From contig JACDQD010000002.1 of assembly GCA_019843655.1 (NCBI GenBank), positions 506,585-570,584 of the forward strand: a stretch of 64,000 bases of DNA, written 5' to 3'. The notes under the pieces were generated by a model that saw nothing but the letters and a program-made list of their open reading frames with translations, had not been told where the DNA came from and did no database searches. This stretch comes from Lethocerus indicus (Eukaryota; Arthropoda; Insecta; Hemiptera; Belostomatidae). Below, one piece after another: positions 1-11,560 of the stretch (positions within the stretch are counted from its first letter, which is position 1; each line of letters opens with the position of its first letter). The position numbers and the translations under genes were made by a program.

Positions 1-406
1 AAAATGTTTTGAAAATTTTACTCCGATCTCAATATTTACGGGGCTAAGGCGACGGGGTTGAAAATAAGGAAAGAGTAAAAGTGCTCGGAATACTATATGT
101 AAAGTGTAAGTGGCGGCCGGGGGGGGGGGTGGGCTTATCGTAAGCGAAAATAGAACGGTCGTCACGCCACTTCAGTCTGTTCAGTCAATTCACGAGCCAC
201 GTGTGACATTCGGCCGGCTTTTAAATTAAAGAAACTTTCCCAGAACTAAACAATTACGATAAATGGCTTCTCCCCCCCCATTCTTCTCAAAAACGGATAT
301 CTGATTATTTTCGGACGTCCATTTATTTTGCGCTCACTTTATCTTCGTGTCCTCCTTTTTCGCTCCCGCCTTTTGACTGCCATAATCGCAATTATTTCGC
401 CGCCGG
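1..406. other. Non-coding stretch, no gene seen
   Basis: No supported gene or element. A G homopolymer lies near 119-129 and short C runs near 271-278. Base use is AT-rich with scattered CG. Confidence 0.5.
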
Positions 407-685
407 TTCGTGATGTTTCTCACTCCTCTCGCCGGTCGGCTGTTCGCCATCTTCAGTAGCGGTGTCCAGTCACTGTCGGCATCTTTTTCGGCATTTTTTT
501 GGGCATCCTAACTGCACTGTCACTGCTGGTTTGTGGTCTTTTCTTGTTCATCTGTGAGCACAAAAGTACATGTAAGAGTGCACAAAAAAAAATTGACTAA
601 CACCGCGCTACTGAAGATGGCGAACGGCCGAAACCGGCCGGCAAAAGACCGAAATTCCAACCCCTCGCAGACCACAAAACAGGTA
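407..685. mobile_element. Foldback MITE, copy 1 (nearly full)
   Basis: The two arms are inverted copies of each other. The left arm reads CGCCATCTTCAGTAGCG near 448-464 and the right arm reads CTACTGAAGATGGCGAACGG near 609-628. The right arm continues through a GACCGAAATTCCAACCCCT-like stretch to an outer end, CAGACCACAAAACAGGTA (668-685), which recurs at 30616-30633 and inverted at 49642. The centre holds a GGGCATCC...CACTG segment also found in the copies at 29650 and 49642. It has no coding capacity. The family is defined here by at least ten related copies in this window; I do not recognise a published name for it. Confidence 0.8.
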
Positions 686-960
686 GTTCAATAATTATGT
701 TACTGCCGAATTTCGGTTACCTTCAACTCGAGTTCGAATTTTGATTCTATACTCTGATTTGACCCCGTAAAAAAAAAAAAAAGTGCAATACTCGTTTTCA
801 TTACGAAAACTGTGTGGACGGTCGACAAAAAGGGATTCGTTAAACGCGCGGGGCTAATTCGTGGCGTTATTTGACTCCTGGGGCCGCCGAATTCGAAACT
901 TCGACCCCCCTCCCCGGAAACCGGGGTTTAAATCGTCGTGTAAGAACGGGGTAGTTACAA

Positions 961-983
961 TGTGTGTGTGTGTGTGTGTGTGT
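961..983. repeat. (TG)n microsatellite
   Basis: An uninterrupted TG dinucleotide run of about 23 bases. Confidence 0.95.
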
Positions 984-2421
984 CTCGCTAAGGGTTGTCG
1001 CCGAATATTAACCGACGGGGTAGCGCTCGAAACGACGATTCGTTTTTCGTCGTTTTTTTTTCGAAATTTCAGAATTGTACTTTACGATTACGCGCCCCCT
1101 CCGTCCCTTATTCTTTCGGTCGTTGAATATCCGCCAATGAAGTTACGATCCGGGGATTTACAAGTGTCCTTTTTGTGTCCTTTACAAAACCGAAATTTTT
1201 GTTGCCCCTACACCTCCCCTTGCGCTTTCTTGGCTCTCCCTTTTTGCGCTTTAATTCTGTATCCGATTTCGATAGAAAGTTCGTCCGGTCAGTTGATTAA
1301 TTAAAAACGGGGTGGGGACGTTATAACGGGGCGGGCCGCGTTGTGAGCGGAAGGGCGCTTAATTCCCTGTCTAATCCTCCTTGTCCCTTTTTTTTCCCCC
1401 CCCTCCCCCTCACCCCCATTCCACTTTCTCTCCTCGGGGATCGGTCGTAGCGCATGTTCCCACAGTGTTTCTTCTTCACGGTTCCACTCCGAAGTAGGCG
1501 ATTAGTGGAAGGAGTGGAGGGGGTTGATCATCATCGCTACCGGAATTATCCCTTCCCTCTCGGCCCTCGTCTATTTACCCGGTTACGAATTATCAGAAAA
1601 TTCTCTTTGGCGATAAAGCGCATTTTATTTATTGTGCACCAATTAGCCTGAAGGATTGCAGGGGCTCCGATTGCACGTGGAGCCACTTGCAGAAGATTAA
1701 GTTTGATTCTAAATACCGAGGGCCTCTTAAGGGCTAATTGGTTCTCGGCCCGCTCGAAGAAATTCAACTAATTAGAAGATATTTCTATACCAGTCGTACT
1801 TCACCTTGTTGACTTCACGAAACGCCAATTTGTTGTTCTTTTGTGTCGCGCTATCCGACACTTTTCCCCCCGTAGAGGACACCCCCTCCGATCGTATAAA
1901 ACCGAGGATGACGTGTTGATGGATAGAAAAACCGGATGGGCCACGAGAAATTGACTTTGTCCAACGAGCAGTTCACAACTACCAGAGAGACTTTTTCTCC
2001 TCTTAGGACAACTGTAGCGGCGGGGGTTTAATAATTCTGCGGGCCGCAGAAGTATCCCGAGGAACATTGGTTAGGAATCACCGCTCGAGGCAATTACCCG
2101 CCCTAGTGGCCCAGACCCAATGGAAGAAGTAGGAAGAAGTAGAAGAAGAAGAAGTACTAGAAGAAAGTGGTAGTAGTATTGGGTTAGTTTGGGTCGGGTT
2201 AGGAGGGATTTTTTTTTTTCTCCTCCTCCGGAGTGAGTGTCGCCCTGGGAACATGGGGCGGGGGTGGCCCTATAATGCCTACCCCCCGGGTTCAGACAAC
2301 TGCCTCTACTGCTCCCAGGGAAATTTTTTTGGCCCCTCTCTTGTTTTACTTAACGCTCGGTAGGATTTCTTGGACGAGCCGGAAATCTCTGATCCCCGCC
2401 GCACAATCCCCGGAGTCGCCT

Positions 2422-2449
2422 GGAGGGAGGAGGAGGAGGAGGAGGAGGA
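2422..2449. repeat. (AGG)n microsatellite
   Basis: A run of GGA/AGG trinucleotides, purine-only on the plus strand. Confidence 0.9.
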
Positions 2450-2549
2450 TTATCGGGATTTCACCCCAAACCCCACCGCTCGTTGTGTTTCAGATTTCGC
2501 CCAACGTAAAAAATAACCATTTTGGCATCGAATAATAACTACACTAGCG

Positions 2550-3075
2550 ATATTTTAGCCGTTAATCCGTATACATACGGATTAACGATTTACCATATAT
2601 GTTAATCGGAATTCGATTACATAATTCGTTATGGATATCGCAATACATACATCTAGTCTCGCTTATCAATCAGTCCTTTCTTCGGGCGTTAAAGGACACG
2701 TCCAATATCCATTGTTTTTCTCTCTCCTTCAGGACCTTCAGGAAATTATTGATAGCGATGTCGTTGTAGAGATCAGCAACCGTATTGACATCACCTCGAT
2801 TTGGGTACCGTTTTAAGACCGTCGCTCCGAGACATCCTTCCACTTCTTCAGAAGATCTTCAATGGTAGATGTCGGCATTGCTCCTCCTCTTTCGTCTTCC
2901 TCTCCTTTTTCAGAAGGAAACATTTCGCCGAGTTTCTCGGTCTTCTTCAGTCGAGATTTCTTCAATGTTCTTCTGCCGTCAAGTCACCTTCGTGTTCCAT
3001 TATCAGCTCTTCAATGAATTAGTTTTTGTTCGTTGTCCGAACACAAAAATCTATCCTGAAAGTGTTCGTTAACCG
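2550..3075 (-). pseudogene. Tigger/pogo-type transposase relic (C-terminal part)
   Basis: Read on the minus strand and allowing frameshifts, this stretch gives pieces that match the C-terminal tail of Tigger/jerky-like DDE transposases. In order these are FIEELIMEHEGDLTAEE (about 3021-2970), an acidic stretch, STIEDLLKKWKDV (about 2863-2825), then YPNRGDVNTVADLYNDIAI and NNFLKVLKEREKQW (about 2812-2712). The family normally ends with a helical segment of the type LFND-A-SHFR-ILK-R-KQ, and the order and spacing here agree. The DDE catalytic core is missing, and at least two frameshifts and a stop break the frame, so it cannot make protein. Downstream (2560-2600) lie TTAATCCG-type motifs, including a 12-bp palindrome, which resemble pogo/Tigger ends. 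The far end (3030-3075) also has GTTCG...GTTAACCG motifs, so most of the element may be deleted internally. The family call rests on remembered sequence patterns, not on a search. Confidence 0.62.
2560..2587. repeat. Perfect 12-bp palindrome with 4-nt loop
   Basis: The arm CGTTAATCCGTA (2560-2571) pairs with TACGGATTAACG (2576-2587). It lies at the downstream edge of the Tigger-like relic and resembles the TTAATCCG motifs of pogo/Tigger termini. Confidence 0.8.
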
Positions 3076-4254
3076 ATCACCCCTGTATTGAAAAATTAAG
3101 ATGTATTTTTATTGAAAGATAGGCCCCGTTTTCGGTCATTTAATCGCCCGCCAATTATCCGACTCGTTTAACCATTGAAACCTTCAATATTGACGCGGTT
3201 CTTCGAGGGCGATATCTCTTTGCTTCCGCCTCCGCCATAAAATGTTTGTCTGGTCGTTGAGTGGGCCTAATCTTTCGGGCAAACAACATTATATTGTTCA
3301 ATTGGCCCCCGGGATTAGCGCCGGGGTGGGGGGTGGCTGAGTGCTAGCCTCATTCATCCCCCCAAAGCCTCATCACCGCCCCGAATTCACTAATCCAAAT
3401 TGTCTTACCCTTTTAACTCTCTCGCTTTCCAAGTCGAGCGTAAACTATTCTAGCCCCGAGATCGATTAAATATCAAATATTAAAGGCGATCCTCGCCTTT
3501 CTGGGGATTATTGTGAGCTCCGAAATTAGGCCAAATATAACTGTATCCTTGTTACTTCAATTAACACCCGGCTTTGCTCCTCGTTTAAATCTCTTTGAGC
3601 CCCTTGCGGAAAAGAAAAATGGAACGTAATCTTTATATATTTATTATTAGGGAAGCTAAGTTGGAATTAATTGGAAGGGACAGAGCTAATGCCCTTTATT
3701 TGGATTTTTTAATGGCCCGGTACTCTTTGCCTGGGACAAATGTTTTTCGGGGGAAGAAGTATGGCGTTCGGTCTTCGAATCTAATTCGAATTTGCGGCCC
3801 GACTGAAAAACTCGCCCTTAAACGTATTCGGCCTTCTCAGAGTATGAATCCTCTATTTTAATTTGCATTTCTGTTTTACCCCCGTAAGCATTTCGTCGCA
3901 ATCCGAAAAACGACTGTCCCTAACCGAAAACTAAGGGAAAACCGGTCGGTCTAAGTACCGAAACTGAATTAGGCAGATTGCCCCTGCGACGATTTGTGTG
4001 AAATTGCGTGTTTGACAGTTGATTTTGGGGTTGTGTGGGGGTGGTGGTGCCGGTGGCCCTAATTTCTGAGAACCGATTAGGCCTCTCTCTTTTCGGCCTT
4101 TCACCGAGTTTCCCTTCAATTAAGCCGGGGAGCCGTTCGCGTGCCCCCAAACAACGGGGTTCGATCCCCGATTAGCCGCCAGCTCTTATTTAGACCCTCG
4201 ACGCCCACTTATGGTTTGGGCCGTATTGGAAAAAAGAAAAAAAAAAACGTTTCT
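3076..4254. other. Non-coding stretch, no gene seen
   Basis: Contains an 88-codon open frame (3595-3861, plus) starting ATGAGCCCCTTGCGG. It has no recognisable domain, and its upstream sequence shows no clear splice acceptor or promoter. I do not call it a gene. Confidence 0.4.
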
Positions 4255-4590
4255 GCCTCTCCGAGGCCTCGACGAGGACGTCGACATATTTCTGGTTCAG
4301 AAACGAGCAGAAGAAATGAACAAATTTGGACTGTTCAGACCTCTTTTGAAAAGTACGTCAAAACTGACAATAGTCAACAAACTGACAGTATATAAACGAC
4401 ACTGACATAAGGGAATAGAACTATGCTGGGTTCGGCCAAGAAATCCGACATCGGCCCCATCCAGAGATTCCAGTCAAAAGTCCTTCTTATCCTTAATGCT
4501 CCCCCCCGGGTATGTTTCCAACCGAACAATCCATAATGACCTCAACATACCGACAGAAAGGCCACTGTCCTATAGACTTTCTGTAGGCCG
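4255..4590 (+). pseudogene. Jockey-clade LINE, 3' end of ORF2 (relic 1)
   Basis: Translated in pieces, this stretch gives the tail of a Jockey-type reverse transcriptase ORF. The pieces are KRAEEMNKFGLFRPLLK, then SKLTIVNKLTVYKR, then GSAKKSDIGPIQRFQSKV, and then NAPPGYVSNRTIHNDLNIP (about 4495-4555). Jockey ORF2 proteins carry the same order after the polymerase domain: a segment of the type SKLS--NKLL-YK--LKPIW-YGI-LWG, then IQRFQSK-LR-I-NAPWYVSN--IH-DL-IP. Frameshifts occur at about 4410 and 4500. The fingers and palm, with the YADD box, are absent, as expected for a 5'-truncated LINE copy. Relatives lie at 11274-11560, 21590-22130 and 48660-48866. Confidence 0.75.
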
Positions 4591-5330
4591 GATACAGGTC
4601 AAAAGTATCGTCACTGGATGGTGTCTTTATCGAGTGAAACTAATCGAACGGACCGCAATTGTACCTATTGTACTGGCATAAAGTTAGACCGGTATTTCTG
4701 CTCCTCTGGTTCAAAAAATCCCGGCGAAAATTATCAATCGCACTTTCGGTTCGAGGTCTCTCTCTCTCTCTGTTGCCGTTTCCCCGCCGAACGCGTTACC
4801 GAAACATCGGCCGTAGTCGAAACCTATATAATTATACGGTCGGTTTGAGCGAGTCCACTCCATTTGGCCGGCCACCGGCCGTCCTTAATTCGATTGGGAA
4901 AATGTCCAGCCGAAGAAATTTAAGCCGCCCCCCCCCCGGCCGGGGAATCGACGCCCGGCCCACTGTTGTCCATTGTAGCGTTATCGCGGTGAAATGATTT
5001 CACGTGAAGCGCCTACAGCGAACTATCCGGTTAATTCCGCCCGCCGGTACTCGGTACTTTGTCCACTTAAGCGAGTAGAGCGTGAACGGCGACAACGGCA
5101 ATTTGAAATATGTGAAACGGCAATATTGGTTTCCGGCCCAATAGGACGATCTCATTCGGCGGCTGGAAAACATCGCCAACCACTTTTCAGTTAGGTCTCT
5201 TGGGGGTTTGTCACTCCAGGTGTCATCGGCGGCTAGGCAAAGGGCTAATCTCGGGAAGGGTTTTATTCCCAATTTACAAGGTTCCTCTCCGAATTGGGGT
5301 CTATAAAGAAATTTAGCCGAGTTCAACACA
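4591..5330. other. Non-coding stretch, no gene seen
   Basis: Overlapping open frames on both strands are of similar length and show no family features. There is a short CT tract near 4757-4770 and a C run at 4929-4937. Confidence 0.4.
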
Positions 5331-5474
5331 GCCGTCTCCTCTCGCCTGTTTCGCCTTATCCTAGACCGGTTTCGGCTGCTCGCCGTCTTCAGTAGCCACC
5401 GTTAAGACAGCAGTAAGTGAGGATGCCCGAAAAACATCTCAAATTGCCGGAACAGAAACACGACAAACCTACGG
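5331..5474. mobile_element. Foldback MITE, copy 2 (internally deleted)
   Basis: The left arm is well kept: CTCTCGCCTGTTTCGCC, then TAGACCGGTTTCGGCTGC and TCGCCGTCTTCAGTAGC. The right half keeps only GAGGATGCCCGAAAAAC and an end resembling ACAGAAACACGACAAACCTAC. The right arm core with the inverted AAGATGGCG is lost. Confidence 0.75.
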
Positions 5475-6067
5475 TAAATTAGTGATCATTATTCACCCCA
5501 GAGTAAAATATTCACTTATGCCGTTTACCCGAAAATTAAAAAAAAAAAAATGAAGAATCGGACAAGTTAGTGAAAGGAAGAAACTTTTGATATAAATTAC
5601 TTGTTATCAGTTAGTTTGTAAAATTTTGGAATTAAATTCACTGCGTTGAGGGAGAAGATTTACGACTGGAAAATTGAGAAGAAAAAAAAAGCGGTATAAA
5701 GAAAAATTATTTGGCAACAAATTTTTGTGAAATTCTTCATTTCACCCGCCGTTTGAAATTAAGTGCGGAGGGCCGAATTTTCTACTGCACCTGAGAGCGT
5801 TCTTGTTCTTCAAGTAGAAGATTTATTTTTTGGGGAGGGGGGCGTAATCGAAACGTCGTAGGGGATTTATTCTGTGTGCAGCGAAGGGGGAGTTGAGGAT
5901 GGACGCATGAGGGACGTTCACAGCAAGTCAATCCCATTTCTGTTTGGCAGCGGTGTTCGGAAGCCGCAGACCTGGACCGAGTCCACTTGGGTCACTCCAC
6001 TTGTAGTTGTTGTTTGTTGACCGGCTACCAAAGGGTATCCCACTTTCTCCCTCTCCACGCACCCTCC

Positions 6068-6104
<37 letters not shown>

Positions 6105-7219
6105 CCTCTATATACAATGTCTTGAGTTCTTGGTGATCTGTGCACAAGGTTGACGGTTGGAAGTAGTCAATTTCCGGTTGAAACAGATTCTTCTGCGTCG
6201 AGTACGTGTGATTCCGCTTAATTGCGATAGAGGGCAGCATTTTCTGGATTTTGTAAAAGTGAATACATTTTACAGTGTCGATATTGAAAAAAAAAATGCG
6301 GGCAATATTGACGGGTTATTTCTTTAAATCTCGGGATAATCCGGTTTTATATTCGGCTTTACTGCGGCCGCATTAAAAACTCCGGTCATTAGCATCCGGA
6401 TGAAGCCGGCGGCTGACTGGGCCGTACCGCCCAATCCGCAATTCGTTAATTACAAACCGTAATTAGACCGGCTCTAATAACTCATTTATTAGCCGGATAA
6501 ACCCGAAACGGAAACTGAAACGACATTTAGCCCGCCCGTATTAATATACCTGCGCTAATATACAAGAGAAAATTTTGATCGAATCGAAATTCAATGGATT
6601 CCAGTTACTGATTGCTCCCGCCCAACCGACTACTTGCTCTCCATATTAATGCGACATTAAATCCTAATTGAGGTGTTTATTATTGCCCCCCCCCCCCGTG
6701 CGCGTGTGCCCGGGCCCTCAATAGAGCCACCTAATATCTCCCATTCGACCTGCAGTCTATGCACCGTGTGCAATTGTGCATTTACCTACGTCGATAAACG
6801 CATTACCATTCCATTAACTCCGGATCTGGAGCGTTCTACAGCGGACAGAAGTAGACGGTTAAAAACTGTCTTGAGCTCGAATAAAACAGTTCCGAAGCCG
6901 GACTGACTTAAGGCGGTCGTTAGTGAGACGGGGGGCCGACAGTTTAAGTATACAACATTAGCGAAGGCTGTGTGTAATAGCGAGGGCTGTAATAGTAGTG
7001 GGAAAGGACGGTGCGTGTCAGAACGACCGTTTTTTTTACCCACCCCGACGTCGGGGATGACCGCAGCCCAGGTAGCCGTAACAACTCTCGAACCTTATTA
7101 ACGACCCTGTAATCCGATCTAGCCTTCCTTCCGCCGGTGGTTCAGTTGGGAACCTCGTAGTTTTATCACTATCGCTATGGAAACGAACCATCAATTCCAT
7201 ACCGTTGGGCTCGTCCTAA
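5475..7219. other. Non-coding stretch with (CT)n
   Basis: Holds a (CT)n tract of about 29 bases (6072-6100) and a C run at 6687-6697. Arg-Glu-rich open frames on the minus strand are simply the translated (GA)n tract. Confidence 0.5.
6072..6100. repeat. (CT)n microsatellite
   Basis: An uninterrupted CT dinucleotide run. Confidence 0.95.
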
Positions 7220-7612
7220 CGGCGTTTCCGCCAGTACATCTCCGGCGCGTCAAAAGGAAAAAACCCGCTTATTACTTCCGGGGGTAGTTGTCTTCCGACC
7301 CTCAGTTGTGGGGGCATCCTCCTTTCATGCTCTTGTCATTGTTTACAGATTCTTCATCTGCGGAATATACTCGTTAATGTTACCAGCGCAACTGAAGACA
7401 TCGACGCTGTAAAGTCTATAAATGAAATTGTTTATAATCTATGTCCAGTTCCTTCAACTGGAGCGTGGAACTATCCCAGTTTTCCCGTGGAAAAGCCGGG
7501 AAAATCGTGCCGGCCCCGGTGTCCAAATGAAATTTGGACCGTCCCCCCACCGCCCCGGTTACGGCCTCCAGTAAAGCCTTACCCGGCCGGCGGAACGGAG
7601 TACCGGCCTTAG
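7220..7612 (+). other. Long ATG-less open frame with an internal acceptor-like site
   Basis: This frame is open for 130 codons with no stop. Inside it, TTGTTTACAG (7339-7348) looks like a 3' splice site and is followed in frame by ILHLRNILVNVTSATEDID and AVKSINEIVYNLC. A possible donor, GTAAAG, follows the codons for DIDA. No family is recognised. A frame of this length is expected by chance several times in 64 kb read in six frames, so this is only a weak exon candidate. Confidence 0.15.
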
Positions 7613-9959
7613 GTATTCAAAATTAAAACGAGAAGCTGTAAAAAGGGGGAGCAGAAAGGGCGAGTGGAGAAATTCAAATAATGCTAAAAATGAAGGGAAG
7701 CAACCCCCTCCCCCGAGGGCTAAGGGCCACGGGGTCGATTCATTAGAGGGAAACTCGCTCGGACGGTAAATAAAATAGGTAAAAAAAAAAGAAACAAAAG
7801 GAAATCCCCCCCCTCCCTCACTCCCTCCTCCAGCCCCATCGCAAAATGAAATAAATAAATTTCCTCTCCCATCATCAAAATACCGATGAATAAATGCGAA
7901 ATTTCAATCCGTTTCCTTACTACGAAGTAACTGTATTGTACCTCCGCACAAGAATTCGTCGCCGTGAAAAATATTTCCCTACAACAGTAATGAAGAGGAA
8001 GATCAGTAGCTAAGGGGTTGAAAAAAAAAAAAAAAAGGAATCGTCGTTTAAGAGCTAGAAAGGTAGGCTGAAATTTTGAAAACAGAAAGAAATAAAAGTT
8101 GAACCAGTTCAGTGGGTTAAATTAACATAACTGGCTCCTTCTTCCAGGGCGGCTATAATTTGATGACAATTATCGCGGTCGAGTTTCCGAACTCCCCTGC
8201 GCCCTTGCTACGGTTTCGAGTCACGGATTTTTAAAGTAAACTCACAATTTCGGGCCCAGCTTTTGTCCTCTGTCCTTTTTCCCGGCCCCCCCCCCGGAAG
8301 TTATGTGCCGAATTCTGGCCCAAAAATAAAAATCAGGTAGGACTATTAAGAGACATCTTTGAATGTCTAGAGGATATTGTTTATTTAAATTTTATGCCTA
8401 AACCGGTTTGAATAATTCAAGTAACGTCCGTAAAAAATAACGGGTGACTGAAACTACTCTAGTTTTTTCCAATTTATAGACGAAATTTCTGTCCGGAGAG
8501 ACATAGAATATATTCTCAATTTTGAAATAGATTTTTTGTATCGCGTCTTAGGTATTGTTTAATATTGTTGTACTGGATAAACTGGACAGAATTCCCTTCT
8601 ACTCTCGGTCTTTTCCCGGAGTCTCTTTTTTCACCCCCCCCCCTGATTCTGGCGGTTCAACCGAGTGTAAAATCTCGCGTCGGGAACATGGTCAAAGAGG
8701 GAAAACGTTGCCGGAAATTCCGATATTCAAAAGGGGGGAGAGAGACTCAGACTAATACATTTCACGGTTGGGGGGTGGTTGGATGGGGGGGGGGGCCACC
8801 CGCCCTTTTTCAATGCCTTCTCATTTCTTGTCATCGCCGTCCGATTTATGAACGGTCCAATATCGAAAGGAGACGACCGACGAGGGCTCATTCTCCTCTC
8901 CCTCTCTCTCTCTCCCTCTCTCCCTTATCGAAATTTATAGGCCGTGATATATAAAACATAAAAGCGCTGTTTCCCCTCTGACAATCTCCGTCTACGGAAT
9001 GACCCGCCCCGATGGAGTGGCCGATCACTTTTCCTATTGGGCACTTTATTAAAATATACAGGATCGAATACTTGTCTTAAGTGCAATAATCTGTTCGTAG
9101 CCTACTGACTTATTTCACGTGCCGAAGATGTTACTTTATCAGTTGAAAGTGTACAGTTGAACCTGGAAGGGCCCGGGTTCCAATTTTATAAATCGGCGCT
9201 GGAGCGGAGCTGGAGCGAGTTTGGCAAACTCGGACAATTGTTAAGTCCGTGTTTACCCGGTGATTTTACTCCGAACATCTGTTTGTTGTTGTTTAAGCCC
9301 CCACTGCGCTGCCCTGTTTGCCTTCATTCGGATTATATCTACTGTAGGAATTGTCGAAATGTGGCCTGCAACGTGAAATCTAAAAAAATTTTAATAAATC
9401 CCACACTTAGAGCTCGGTTGAAGTCTGTATATTGAAAATTCTCAACTCCGGACGGAGTTGTTATATTTTTGAAACATTGGTGGACGATTCCAACGGGTTT
9501 TTGATTCCCTGGCTATCTTTACGGAAGGCCGTAAACTGCGTAATAATTCCTTGTATCCCGTGTAAAATTCGGTCTTTGGGGGCGGCGTTCAGCCGGGGGG
9601 CGGGGGGCGGCCCCAGCCTCTGATTCCGGAATTCACTTCCAATTACTCCTAATGACGGCCGACGCCAACCCCCCTCCGCCCACCCCCGTCCAGCTTAGCG
9701 GTTAAACTGGGCGCGGCGTTAAAGCGGTAAATCGGGACCGATAGTGCGAGCTGCTTAACGTATCGACTGGCGACCGAGCAACCTGTCGGCACAGCGCCAG
9801 TTGACCGCCAAACGAGCCCTACTTATAAAGGCGGTGAAAGGACAGAAATCCCGTACTCAACTCGGCTAGTCCAGTTCAATTACCCAATTCACTTTCTCCC
9901 ATCAATTCCGACTATTTAATATATATATTAAAAAGTAATTTATTACAATATAGTGATTA
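7613..9959. other. Non-coding stretch, no gene seen
   Basis: Contains A-runs (8020-8036), C-runs (8287-8296, 8634-8643), a G-run (8785-8794) and a CT-rich tract (8896-8922). A 92-codon frame at 9157-9435 has a CPVC...YCRNCRNVAC cysteine cluster, but its N-terminal half and surroundings show nothing recognisable. Confidence 0.4.
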
Positions 9960-10085
9960 TTGGGTCGACAACTAAGTTATTGCGGAATTCACCGACAGAT
10001 GCAAAGATAAGATTCATCGATATGTTATTATTTGGTCCATTCTGTACCATCTACGGCTTATCTGTGCAAAGATGTACTTAAAAAT
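9960..10085. mobile_element. Mariner-type MITE relic, subfamily B copy 1
   Basis: It starts with GGGTCGACAACTAAGTTATT, a close match to the mellifera-subfamily mariner end GGGTTGGCAACTAAGT-ATTGCGG. The inside has CAAAGATAAGATTC and an inverted partner, CTTATCTGTGCAAAGATGTA (10057-10076). The same inner sequence occurs at 53448-53480, next to another such terminus. Confidence 0.6.
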
Positions 10086-11273
10086 ATGTACAATTACTTA
10101 TTTAGTGTTTAATTAAGCCAATTAAACTGATTGAGATGAGCCTACATCTTCACTTAGGCCTGGTTTCCCGCCTGCACTTTTATCGAATTAACTAACATTC
10201 GTTTAAATACTCGCCAAGCGAGATTATTAATTTGTTTTCAATATTCGTTTTCGGCGAACAAAAAGTAAGTAACAGGTTCCACTGAGTGAGGGAGTTTATT
10301 TTTATACGCGTTTTCGATTTATTTTTTGCTCGGATTTTATTATATTTTTTAATGAAAAAAAAAGTACAATTCTTCGCTCGGACCCTTCAATCTCACTTTT
10401 CCAATATTGAGGGTTTTGGTTGGGTTGGGGGGTGGGATTTGACGGTTTTTCTCCGGCAATCCCTTTTGTTGGATTAGCTACGTTGGCGGCGGGGTGTCCT
10501 TCCCTTAGCCCTCTCCCATGAGGGGCGTCGGCGTTATAAAAGGCATAACTTTGTTCCCAGGTGGCTACAAGGCAACAGGAATAAATCCTTTCGGAAATTA
10601 TTGAGTAAAAGAGCTTTCCCGAAAGTTTCCCGGGGGCGGGGGGGGGGGGGGTTAGGCTGCTTTTGCCGAGCGTTCTCCTTTTTCGTGTACTTATTTGGGC
10701 GGACGGGGATCGGTTTTGCGGCCGGTTTCCTGTTTTGAGGGCGGGGATGGGGGTGGGGTGGGGGTGGGGAAAGCGGAATAATACAAGTTGTACTCTCGGA
10801 GTGAAGTTTTGATCCGTATGAAGCCGGAGGAGGCATTCTATTTAGGCGGTGGGGGCGGGGATTAGGAAGTTCCTCGGGGTGGGACTTCGTCCCTGTCACC
10901 CGGAGACAACGGCCGTTTTCCCGGTCTTCGTTAAAAAAAAAAAAAAACGGGAAAACAAATACCGGAAAAAAAGGAAGAAGCGGGGAAAGGTGCTCCCGAG
11001 GGAGTCCCGGATGAATAATAAATCGTCGTCAAATTACGTCGTCCCGCGAGGTAATATTAAAACATAGATTGGACTCGGGGTTTTCAGTAGTCACTTTAGA
11101 ATTACAATATGGCTAAACTGTACAAGTTAAGAAATATAATACTATAGGCAGGGGGTGACGGCTAAAGGATTAACTTTTTGATTTTCACACAATCAACCGT
11201 TACAGTTATAGGTGCAATTGATACGTGTATATCGCAAAGAAACCACCCCCGATGATGGCGCTTTTGACACGAT
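10086..11273. other. Non-coding stretch with G-quadruplex-type tracts
   Basis: Contains a G-run (10634-10652), a strong G4-type motif (10739-10769) and an A-rich tract (10931-10970). No gene is supported. Confidence 0.5.
10739..10769 (+). other. G-quadruplex-type motif
   Basis: Six G-tracts of 3-5 bases are separated by one- or two-base spacers, fitting the G3+N1-7 rule on the plus strand. Other strong sites lie at 15860-15884, 15952-15979, 29041-29062, 33450-33476 and 50979-51008. Confidence 0.75.
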
Positions 11274-11560
11274 TTAACTACTGCCCGTAGTAGGTGATCT
11301 CTCTGGGCCGGTGGGGCGTTTAAGCCGTCCTGGTGGGGGGGGGGATAGTGGATGGGTAAGGGAGGAAAGGGACTGAACAGGAGTGGATTGGGATGAGGAG
11401 AAAGGGGCGGGAGTGGAACTTCGGGAACGGGGATTTTTGTGACTTCGTCGACTGTCGGGGTATGTTGAGGTCACTGGTGGATTGTCTAGTTAGAAACATA
11501 CCCCCGGGGGAGCATTAAGGATGGTGCGAAGGACTTTTTATTGAAATCTCTGGATGGGGG
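11274..11560 (-). pseudogene. Jockey-clade LINE, 3' end of ORF2 (relic 2)
   Basis: On the minus strand the order is PIQRFQ-KVL, then LNAP-GYVSN, then HTPTVDEV (after a frameshift), then HPNPLLFSPF, and finally GRLKRPTGPERS just before the frame ends. This follows the extreme C-terminus of Jockey ORF2 proteins, which end in a motif like RRLKR-P-DL. At DNA level it is clearly homologous to 48660-48866, sharing a CCCCGACAGTCGACGAAGTC-type block. Frameshifts and stops break the frame. Its 3' side abuts a different element family at 11700. Confidence 0.72.

Larger units (their letters stand above)
686..2549. other. Non-coding stretch with simple repeats
   Basis: Holds a (TG)n tract (961-983), a degenerate GAA-rich tract (2130-2170) and an (AGG)n tract (2422-2449). 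Short open frames here have no recognisable domains and are interrupted by low-complexity tracts. No gene is supported. Confidence 0.5.

Noticed and set aside
4155..4170. CGGGGTTCGATCCCCG looks like a perfect tRNA T-arm
   Set aside because: No matching acceptor stem, anticodon arm or D-arm can be found in the preceding 75 bases, and the only GGCTAAT-compatible partner is far too distant.
9157..9435. 92-codon frame with a CPVC...CRNC cysteine cluster
   Set aside because: The cysteine spacing fits no zinc-binding family I know, and no splice sites, conserved neighbours or other supporting signals are present.
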